A stretch of DNA of 64,000 nucleotides, taken from NCBI GenBank assembly GCA_022747635.1, contig JAKTNV010000004.1, positions 17,732,969-17,796,968 of the forward strand, written 5' to 3'. Shown piece by piece: positions 53,881 through 64,000 of this stretch. This DNA comes from Hetaerina americana. Taxonomy: Eukaryota > Arthropoda > Insecta > Odonata > Calopterygidae. Position 1 is the stretch's first letter; each line of letters starts with the position of its first letter. Under the pieces are notes generated by a model. It ran no database searches. It saw nothing but the letters and a program-made list of their open reading frames with translations, and was not told where the DNA came from. The translations under genes were made by a program, and so were the position numbers.

Positions 53881-56800
53881 AAATGGTACGTCACCTGCGG
53901 TAAGTGAGAAAAGCGTGTCGATCGATACACCCTGTATCCCTTAAACCCCAACACAAGTGGTAATTCCGTATCCCTAATAGACTTAGCAGTACGATATATC
54001 GCATTGCTTGACGACTCGAGGAGTTATCATAGCGAACCGCAATCGATACATCGCAAAATCGCACGGCCCTATGGTTGCCATCTCCCTCCTCCCCGTCTCC
54101 TTCTCTCGTCCGCCCTCCCCTCGACACCCCTTTCCATCGAGATCCCCTCAGCCCCTCGCGAGCGTTACTGAAATTGAAAGTGTCCCCGTTACCCAGATAC
54201 CCACTGACAGTGGCACCACTTTCGGTTTTCCTTCGTTGAAAGGGAAAGGGAGTGTGTGGGCCGTTGGGAGGGACGACTAGATGGGAAGGGGGTGGAGGGG
54301 ACGGGCGGCAGAGTTTCTTCCCTCACTCCGTCCGTGGGTTTGGCGTTTTGAGAAGGGCCGCTCGCGTGTCGAAGGAACCCGACTCAAAACCCATACGTGT
54401 TGAATATACCCAGTTTTTCGTCGGCTTGGTATTTTTTTCTCTGGAGTAGGGTCCCTAGGGGTCATCAGGGGAGAGATCTTTCTTTGGGAGCGAGCGGTGT
54501 GACGAAAAATAACGATGCACTCTTACTGAGCCCATTCGTTCTCCTACTCCACAGACTCAGGTCCTGTCAATGTAGAAAGATGGATATATATTGCTCGCGC
54601 GTTTCCATAGAGGTAAATAAAGAACCAGTATCAACAAGTCCGCAAAAGTAGTTTAATTAGGATCGATGGAGTTTAGTGGCGAAACTACCTACGTCAGGTA
54701 CAATTTTCGCAATATAAAAATGTGCAAAGTAGTAGTGGGGACATAGAGCTCACAAATGCTGCATTTATCAGTTTCTAGTGAATACTTATTCGAATAATAT
54801 GAACCAGAACTTAAATTGGTGTAAATTTCACATTTTCAACTAAAACTAGGCAAATTTAAATTTTTGGGAACAGGGAATGAGATGTCATTTCAGCGCAATA
54901 GGAAGTTCATAAAACCATTTTGTGCGAACATAGAGCGATGTATAAATATAAAAATATTCAGCTTTTGTAAAAAAATAAATTTTATTCACAAATACCGTTA
55001 GAAAGGGCTTTCGTTTGATTTTGAATGATTTCTTTTGCTGTAACACTGGTGTACACCACGCCCAATGAAGGTTGGAGTACGTGCGAGGAACTAAATTCAA
55101 TTAATTATACCGGCGGAACAAGAAGTAAAAAAGTGTGTTTCTGTATTTTTCTTAAAACTTTTTGTATGACAAGTGTAAACAGGTTTCAGTCTCGGTAAGT
55201 ACAACCATTTTTGAGAGCTGAACTTTTTGTTGTAATAGTTTTCGTTTAAAAATAAGACATTATTTATCGGTATGATAACAGGACTCATTGGTCTAGGGTA
55301 GGTCAAAGCTCTGTTTTGCCCAAAAGACAATGCGAAGTGAAGGGCATTCAGTTATATCTCACGAATGTCTATCTTCTCTTTTAGCACAGTCTTTTTTGAC
55401 TCTTACTATTTCTTTACGTTTTTTTGCGTTTCATTTTTTGCATATCCTTGTGTTTTACCTGTACATTCCCTTATTCAACCTATGTCATCTGCTTATTTCA
55501 TTTTTCTACCTTCCATCCTTTCCTTAAGCAAAGAATCCTTCATTGATTTTGGTTGGTACTTTTTGCTGGGAAAAACACCCAATAGAAATTTACCAAAACC
55601 CCACGCAAACACCGAGTAACCAAGTGTAACTCAGAATTATTGAAGATTTTTTTATTCGATCCAAAAGACAGGGGAAAATGTCCTCAGGGAATATTTTCAG
55701 GATTCGTGATCGGCTCAAGCCCACTCCAGAGCAAACCACTGCACTTTTTTCCCACGCGTGAGCAGACGCAGTGCGTTTTAAGTATTTCAAAACGACTCTC
55801 AGAAACAGTAATAATTCTCCGTCCATCAACGGCTTTGGCGAAGTGCTTGCAGAGGTGGTATTGGGAGAAAAAGAGAGTAATAAAAATAACGCACCACTGC
55901 CGCCTCGGGTCCTTCCCCCCCCCCCCCCCCAAATTAGGCCCCGAGTTTTAAGAAAGGGTAAAAATCTCTTGCATGGCCCTGGGCAAAAGAATCTCGGGTC
56001 CGCCCCCGAGTAACGACTGCGACTGTTTGCTGAGAGCCCACTTATCTCATTTTATCGCGGATACCGTAGTATTTTAATGGGACCTCCCCCTCTAACCACC
56101 GCATGCACCGACACCCCTACTCCTTGTAATTAGATCAATCGACGTAACCACCTCTCCAAAATATTATGTATATGCATTCGCTCAGAGGCTAGACAGGGAA
56201 ATGATGCGGCGACCATTCTCAGCCAGTAGTTCTTCCGAATGATTATTTCCTCCTTAGTTTTCCCATGTGAAGGATTGGCTGAGCAATAACCATCATTCAT
56301 CTCCTACATTACCAGCTTTCTTATAGAAAATAAAGATGTTAATGGAATCAGCATTATTTATATTACTTGGGGTGTTTTTCTTCTTCAAATTATCAGTCGG
56401 ATGTCGATTTAATTTACATTCAAGAGTCAGGAATATGTTAATTTCGGGAAAACAGCTTTCACGATGCTGACTCCTAATTACCCATGCCATGTGTATGCGC
56501 CTTAGTGTTTATTTACTGAGTGAATGTTTTATGCAATTTAAAACTTTCCCTTTCTCCCCATTTTCTGTGCATAATTTAGCTTTCACTAAAAAAATCGAAT
56601 ATATGAATATTTTTACGTTTGGGAAACAAAATTTGAAAGAAGAGTTACAATGAGGGGATGAATAGGAAGTCGGAAATTAGTAGGAAAAAAACTTGGCGCG
56701 AAATATGGGAAATTTTGGGAAATGTGGGGAAGGTAGGCAACCCCAATCCTCCAACGTCCTCCCACCCTCACCACCCCCTCCCTCGCGTCGACCAGCCAGC

Positions 56801-58605
56801 ACGCTCCCCTCCACCGCTCATGGATGCTATCTGGTCACCACCCGGGAGAAAGTTTGTCCCTTTTACGCAACCCTATTATTCCACTCTCTCCCCCTCCGCC
56901 CACAGCTCGCCGCTCTGCCTTTTTCGGGTGTCCCCTTGTCGTGGTCTGCAGATGCAACCTTTTCTCTTTCTCTCTTTCCCCCACCCACCCTCCGTCCACG
57001 CCTCAGGTTCTTTTCCACCCTCTACGTCTTCCACGTCCGCCCGCGCCGAGTGATTCACGGCTCGTTATAATTTTTTTTCTGCAGGCGAAAATAAAAAGTG
57101 ATCGTTGCGGTCCGACTGCTGGGCCACTCAGAGTCCCCTGTATTTCTTCTTCCATTATTCCCCCCTTCCCCGCTAACCCCCTGCCGAAAATGTTGCACGG
57201 CGTTTTCGGCTGAGTTCCCAAGTGGGTTTTAAGCGAAGTTCGAACGAATAGCCCGTGACGATTTCGTCTCTCGTACGATTAATTCTCATGTTTACTGACA
57301 TTTAGTAAGGCGCATTAAGTAATGGGCTGGTCTCCATAGGCTCCTAAAGTCTTGTACTTTTCTGTCTCTTTTTGAGTGTGATTTTATAGTCACTTTGTCG
57401 TGTTTTACCTAGCAGTGAATTGCTCCAGTCACATTCGACCTGGGGGCGGTGGAATGCGGGAATAAAAGTACTTGGCCTTTGAAATTTGGCATGACGGTCA
57501 TCAAAATCTTGATGAGTTAAACGTAAATACTATTGGTCGTCATAGGGTAAGGAATGAGTCATTATTTCCTTTAGCCTTCATAAATTATAGAGGTGCACAC
57601 GCATCATGATTGCCTTAATTATAGTGACGCCTGAGACGATTAAATGCCCATTAGTAACATTTTGAGTTCCTTCATTGCGGAGAAAATATGGGTAGCATAA
57701 TAATTGGTATTCAGGAGAGCAAGGAATTAGTGCAATAGTTATGAATATTTCGTAAAATTAAATAAAAAATCCGTGAGACTGTGACAACTTGGGATGTAAA
57801 TCCTCAAATAGTAAGCTTTCCAAGTGCGATTCAATTCTACTGGACCGATTCCTGTATTATCCTTAAATTTCAAACTCTCTGATCACAGCGTGGGTATTGA
57901 CCTTAGTCAATTGCGATAGTAATATCGGTAATAAAAAATTGAAACTAAAATTTTGTAATCATTGAATCCCATTTAAAGGGATATATAGCATTTTGTTCCA
58001 TTTTCCGATTCAACGAATTGAGAAAAATATTTTCTCCGAAATTGTTGGCAAGCTTTGTAAACTTTGACCTTCAGATGCGCTATGCGTTAGGAGAAGTCAT
58101 ATCTATTTTAATTGGGTTCCATGTATTGGTTGTACTCACTGTAAAAAAAAACATTTGATAGCTTACATCGACCCATTCGTGGGCGTACGATGCGTTCCGC
58201 GCCCATGTTATTTTGAAGCCGAGAAGAAATACCACCAGTTCTCGATGCCAAATGAAATCTGGCCATGTGATTAATGCCACCTAGGCCGTTCTTGGCAACC
58301 GGGCTGGTATCTGATTCTGATGCAGTGATTCACTGTTCACCGTGTTGGTTGATGTTGATATCCCTTCATTCCAAACCTCTTTCAGTCCCGTTTAGTCACC
58401 TTCTGTTTTGTCATAATTTCTGTCTTCATTTTAGTGAAAAGGATCCTAATTAAGCCAAATGGTGTTCAGATACTGTGACTAATGAAGTTTTGAGGCGTTA
58501 GCGAGGCTTAATTGTAAGAGGAGAAAGATTTTTCATGGGTCATATGTGCCTAGCTGCCCATCCTCCTGTTTTGATGTATGTGTGCCATCTATGCACATCT
58601 GCACA
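53881..58605. other. Long gene-less region
   Basis: No recognised gene. It contains a pyrimidine-rich block at 56,740-57,190 that opens three overlapping frames of about 130 codons (Pro/Ser-rich, unrecognised), a C-run of about 16 at 55,915-55,930, and GC-richer sequence at 54,060-54,330. Confidence 0.4.
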
Positions 58606-58607
58606 AC

Positions 58608-58652
58608 ACCCTGTTAGCCGCCGGAAAGGCGTTTGGCGGGGGGTCGAGTGTT
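58608..58652 (-). mobile_element. CR1-like LINE 3' end fragment
   Basis: The reverse complement CGACCCCCCGCCAAACGCCT TTCCGGCGGCTAAC matches CACCCCCCGCCAAACGCCCTTGCGGCGGCTTGC at 17,678-17,713. Only the GC-rich 3' UTR hairpin survives. Confidence 0.55.
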
Positions 58653-61600
58653 TGAGCTCCGTCCATTGCTGCATTGCAATCGGCTTATTCATAAATATGA
58701 AAATATATTTTAATGTGCCCTTACACACGCGTAAATTTGCATGTACACATAGCTCTCTACGTCAGACAATAATGGGCGTTCGGATAGAGCTTTCAATTTT
58801 TCCCTTTCCATTGAAAAAGTAGGGGTACTTACAGGTGTGATTGTTAATCGTGTGAGGGAAGGAGTACTTTGGATCTTTTTAAGTCTTATTTTATCCTAGT
58901 TGTTCAGTCTCCCTATGTAATGTTGATCTATAAATCCCTCAGTGTCACAAGTTATCTTGAATGTTCCGTACATTTATAAAATTCTTAGTCTTGCCTACTC
59001 TCTTCGTAAGTCAAAGGGCTCCCAATTTAGTTTCTTCGCCATATCTGTCACGTTTATTCTTTTTTTTGCAGCCAATTTTAACACCTGGGGAAATTTTTCT
59101 AAACTTTTTTCCGATTTCTCCATTTTTTCTCCCTTGTATCTCGGCTGTTAACTGCGTATTCTAAATGTTGCCTTAATCGAAGTAACGCTTATCTTTTACT
59201 TTTTATTAAATTTGACATTTTCATGACCTGGTATCCAATACCTCCCTCAATGATAGTGGCAGAGGTTATATCGAACAACTCTATATGGATTGTGGTGGAC
59301 AAATAAGTTGTAAGTCTTACCTGCTACACTATTTTTTTAGTAATTTTCTGCGCAATGTTTCAATCATTTCGCATTTCTTAATCGTTCAAACTGTGTGCCG
59401 CCTTACAAGGATTTTTTCAGAGGAAACGCTCCGCTACATCTCCTCAGAATTATTTCTCAGCGCAGTATCCAAACACCCTTTGATCTGTTGAGATGCGTAA
59501 CACTTTCATTTCACCATTGGATGAAATAGTTTTAAGATTTGAACTTATTTATCTGATTTCGGTCGCCTGCTTCCTAATAATTATAGAAACTTCAGGATAT
59601 TTCTGTAATTTAATATTTTAACGTAAAAGTTTTCTCAAATTTATGATCCACAAGGTATAAAACTTATTTAAGGTATGTTTTGGAGGGTCCATAAGGACGT
59701 CTATCTTCTGCGTATCGCGAGAACTCCCTCTTCATTATCCCAAAGTATCTCCTTCAATTCTTAGTAAATTATTCCTGCTTCCATGTTGCCTGAATAGCCG
59801 ATACTCTACCTTTTTCTGCCCCAATTACGCGATATTCTCCCATCTATAATGGCCTTTGCATCCTACTTCTTGTCTATGTTTCCTCTATCCTCTTTCTCGC
59901 GTTCTCTAGTTGCCTCCAACGACTTCCACTTTTCTCGCAACATATTTAAAACTTCGTCGCTAGTCTTCCTCTCTGCTCATCTTATTTCAGCTAGTTCATC
60001 ACAATTTTATTCATACTGTATAGTTGCAGGCCTAACTTCATGGAAACTTTCCATATTGGAGAGAAAAGGTATTTAATACTTCACTTCACTAAACGATTTT
60101 TACTCACGCAAAAATAGTATAGTGAAAATCACAAGTGCTAAATATCATTTCTCGACCAGTTATTCATACTGCTTCAACCTCTGCGCAATACTTAATAATT
60201 TGTTTTTTTGTTCAAAATCTGCATTTAAAAATTCTACTTTTTGATAACATACAAATATCAGTAGTATATTTTAGTGTAAGTAGGTGTTCTGTTGCTCATA
60301 ATACCTTCTGCCTTAATTTTTAGGTATTTCATTAACTCTGTGACATTTAAATTCAGTGGTGTATTTTCAGTAAATATATCGTGTTTTACTTTCTGCAGCT
60401 CCAAGCTTGTATTCTTGTGAAATTTTATTGTACGCCGTAGGTATTATCGCGCTTACTCCAGTAACTCTTAGCTTTCATCAATTACCAAGGATTACTCTAT
60501 TTAATTAAATCTCAAACTAAGTCGCCGTATTCCTACCACTTAAAGGGTTGGCTGTTTTCCTCTCCCAGCCCACTTGAACTTTTTTCCGTCAATCAGATAC
60601 GTTGACATGAATAAAATGGCCACCGTGTACCCTACCCTTCCTTTAACGCTGCTATTTATTTGATTTTTGTTCATTCATTTGAAGATTAAAACAACTAGCG
60701 TCCTCTTTGTGCTTTGTATTATTTCCATGAGCAATAGTTGATGGTCTCTGGAAAGACTTTAGCAAAGTTGGAACGTAAAAGTCGTCGTGCTATAAATTTT
60801 TAGAACATGATTATGCTTCCTCCACATCATGGCACACCCTGATCGTCATTCTCTTCGTTCTTTCCTCAAAGGTCAGAGAGGATGTAATGAGCCGTAAGCT
60901 CTGATGTACATGTACGTCTAAGCATCAGCCTTGTGCTCAATCTCAAATGGGCACTCCACACTCGCAAACGCACCTCAGTCAACGTTATCGGATTTTATAA
61001 TAGCAATAGCAATATTAATAATTAATGACGCCTAGGTAGTCACTCGGCTGCCTCAAAAATATCCTTTCTCCGTTCCAAATTCATTTTTAATCGGCATAAA
61101 TCAATTTGTGGCCGCGGCTTTTAATGAAATTCCATTTATTCAGAAATGGGCGCGCATAAGGTGATGGCAATAATTACTCTCGTTGGTGAATGAGGTCAAG
61201 TTTTATCTTCGCACGAACGAGAAAATTTCAATAAATTCTGATTTGCTTCATTCGAGAATATATAACATTGAAACTAAATCTCTTGCGACGCACAAGTTAT
61301 TTTCAATTTATCTCCAATTACGACTGTTTAACCACGAACTATAGATGTGGATGGACGAAAACGTACTTCTCTTATGGATCATTGGTATTTAATCTTCCAG
61401 AATGTCTTGAGCTTCCTGTGTTATGCAAGTTACTTGATTGATTGCAGGAGTAACCGTCCTGTAATAACTTCTGTCCCTCAATTTTTTATTACTGCTAAAA
61501 ATGATTAGCCATCATAAGACCCTATTTTCACGTTCATGTCAACTTCACCTAAAATCCAACCTATGATGTCTTCCATTCTCCCTTCGCTGCTCATGTCCTG

Positions 61601-64000
61601 GCTCGATTCTTAATGTTTAGTGCCTTTAAATAGACATCTAAATTCGATGCTCTAAAATTTAACATTCACGTCTCAATTCAGAAACCAATGAATTGTTGAC
61701 ATTGTGATGTATCAGCTTTTATCGATTGGTAGTCTAATCGTATTGCGGTAATAATGAATATTAACTAAACCTATAAATGAGCAGGTGTATGTAACCGATC
61801 TAAGAATATGTTTATTCTGACAGGCTCTTCACTTTTCCTTGCTTTGGATATGACTCATAATGTTTCTGGATCCTACTTGTTAATTGAATCCTTTAGCGTA
61901 AACTGTTTTCGCACATCAATTAAGTTGATTTCAATGTAAAATAAAATACATCCTAAAAGTTTCGGAGTAGAAAATTATCCTCTTTCCTGACAGTGCTATC
62001 CGGGTAAATTAAACCTCTAGTTATATGAATAGATGGAATCTACGTAGCACAAAAATTGAGCAGGACGTTCTGACGTCAACATTTTGAACACCCGCACAAT
62101 TTTGTGCGCCCATAAAATACTACTTTTCATTATGTTCTCAATTCATTTGTGGAGGGATGGAAGTAACAACGTGTTAGGTGTCACAAAGTTGGAGAATTAA
62201 ATTTGAAGGAAAGCTCTTAATTCACCATTTGTCTTTACCAAAACTCTTCTTTCCCCTATTAGAGTGTCATCTCAAGAAAAGAAAAGTGGAGGGGTAAAGG
62301 AAGAAGCCGAAATTCTCCTCTTCTCCCTAGAATTTGAAGATGTTGTCTCAAATATCTCCGGAAAAGAAATTTCAGCGGTCTAGTGCCTTAATATGAATAG
62401 GGAAATCGTGTCTGCATCATAGTATATTCAAGTTTCGTTAATAAATTGTTTTCATTTTAACATAATGTCTTACCATTCTCCGTAGCCGTAACTCGTTAAT
62501 GTTAAATGTTTTATGTACCTAATATAGGTTGAAGTAGATAAATTATTTAGTTTCTCGTGATTTGTATGCTGGGTTGTGATTGACTAGCAGAACGTATAAT
62601 TACTTGAGTATGGAAGGTGACTGTATTTGAAGGATGAAAATGATAATGGGTATTTTTCCGATTTTTTGAGAAAAATGAAGGTTAAACAATTTTTGACTTC
62701 CCAAGGGAATTTTTCATGAGTACTAATATGATATAAAGTGTTCGGAAAGGGAAAGTGAAAACACTGTATTGACTGTCTTTTTTTGCACCGAGTTCAAACT
62801 GGAGCAAATATTTCCATGCTATTTATGGTTTGCCCTAGTATTCTTGTTTAACCTTGCAGTATTTCTTTCGTTCTTGCCAATTGGAAATTATCACTCGAGG
62901 TCAAACTTATGCTAAATTGTACGTGTAATTTCTTGCACTATTTTTTTCAAAAGAACATCGGAGACAGACAGTCTCCAGTTTTTGGTAAATGTATCCCACT
63001 ATAATGTTTATTTTGTTTTATTTCACAGGTAAGCATCAGTGCCGATGGTACGGTGTTCCGGTGGCGTGGGAGGTGTCGCCAGTGTAAGGGCACTGTTTCG
63101 TTCTTCATCCCATTCGTTGCTCTTGGTGATCGTATATATTTTAAAGTGCTCTGCAAAAGAATCGGGAATTGATTATAAGCCTGACCATTTAAAATCCAGT
63201 TAAACTTTTGATCCAAATTTGCAGGTTGCGTGTTCTCGATATATCATCGATAAATAAATACGTATCAATTATATTATCAGCTTGCGTATGCATCATCTTG
63301 CAAAAAAATTACGGTAAAGAACCCAATTTGGCAAACTTTGATTTCTCTGAGTTGTATTTTTTATTCTAAGGGGTATGGAATTATTGGCTAGAACTTGGTG
63401 ACTGATTTCAACACGCTCATGTCATCAGTTTAATTACTCCTGCTTGATGGTAATCTTAGAAAAGAAACTTTTTCATTCTAGTGGAATCAATTGTTCGTTC
63501 TTAGGCTCAGCTACACGAACGAGTTCCATTTTTCTTGGAAAAGATGATTTTCAGTGCTATTTCACATGTATTCGAAAGAGTAAAACCATTGAAGTTCCAG
63601 ATTTTACTTCCGCCTTTGGATTGCCGTGTCTGAATACCAAAGGGATGAAGACGGTAGGAAACCGCCTCAAGAAGCCCAATTTCCGAGAACCTGACTAGCT
63701 TAGTCATATTTATCCTTGACTTCGTTCGTCTCGTCGCGAGGCGAGTTATGTCCTTGCGTCGGCTATAAAACAGTAACTACAAATGTGCTTCCTGATTGTA
63801 TGGCAAAAGTAACTTCTCTAAATACTCCTACGTATGATGTGCGTAGAACGTCGAACAGGGAAGCTTCTCTCTTATTTACGCAGAGTGACGGCTCCATGAG
63901 AGTGGGTTGTAATGAATGGTTCCTTGCTACCCTAATCTCACCCCTAGCACCATATTTCGTCCAATGCTGAGGGAAGCGAGTGGGGTACGAACAGTTTTGG
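58653..64000. other. Gene-less AT-rich region to the window end
   Basis: No supported gene, RNA gene or repeat family. Frames are at most about 90 codons. A short frame at 63,038-63,172 with a Trp/Cys pattern is discussed among the findings. Confidence 0.4.

Noticed and set aside
55840..56015. Possible relation between the C-run region here and the G/C-run region at 50,570-50,660
   Set aside because: Apart from homopolymer runs and scattered short matches I could not align them, so no shared repeat is claimed.

Overview
This is AT-rich animal nuclear DNA, most likely from an arthropod. The evidence is indirect: there are no bacterial-style operons, the short reading frames carry no recognisable host proteins, and the window is crowded with eukaryotic transposable elements typical of arthropods (an RTE/BovB-like LINE, a CR1-like LINE, a Penelope-like element with a GIY-YIG domain, mariner transposons with the D,D34D signature, and tRNA-derived SINEs). 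I cannot name the species. No host gene is recognised with confidence; the window reads as intergenic or intronic DNA with nested repeats.

Layout. 1-7,100: gene-less, apart from two small repeats. 7,100-8,000: a sharp purine-to-pyrimidine switch on the + strand. 8.2-12.3 kb: a dense nest made of the 3' half of a Penelope-like element, long (TA)n tracts, a 306-bp palindrome with a tRNA-like loop, a second palindrome built from Penelope-type terminal sequence, a SINE, a truncated mariner and a second SINE. 12.9-13.65 kb: both ends of a degraded RTE-type LINE without its middle. 17.6-18.1 kb: a CR1-like LINE 3' end and a SINE remnant. 18,859-22,230 (minus): a complete RTE-type LINE with an intact 991-residue endonuclease/reverse-transcriptase ORF, a small overlapping upstream ORF and a perfect 12-bp target-site duplication. 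24.6-25.3 kb: a second tRNA-associated palindrome and another SINE. 26.4-28.9 kb: decayed RTE LINE pieces on both strands. 29.3-29.9 kb: a SINE, a hairpin and a tRNA-like stretch. 31.7-34.4 kb (minus): decayed CR1-like LINE pieces. 36,495-37,816 (minus): a mariner with perfect 27-bp terminal inverted repeats, TA duplications and one frameshift. 40.26-40.88 kb: a mariner-like transposase fragment in a 260-bp tandem duplication. 43.6-64 kb: mostly unrecognised sequence with SINE remnants (43.6, 52.3, 53.7 kb), a CR1-like 3' end at 58.6 kb, a large TA-rich microsatellite at 53.2 kb and several pyrimidine-rich blocks.

How the parts relate. The intact LINE and the SINE copy at 12.1-12.3 kb end in nearly the same 30-bp tail, as expected if the LINE machinery copies that SINE. 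The Penelope-like 3' end recurs, inverted on itself, about 0.6 kb downstream of the Penelope ORF. Several (TA)n tracts sit exactly at element or palindrome boundaries. All motifs, repeats and alignments were read by eye; no search or folding program was run.
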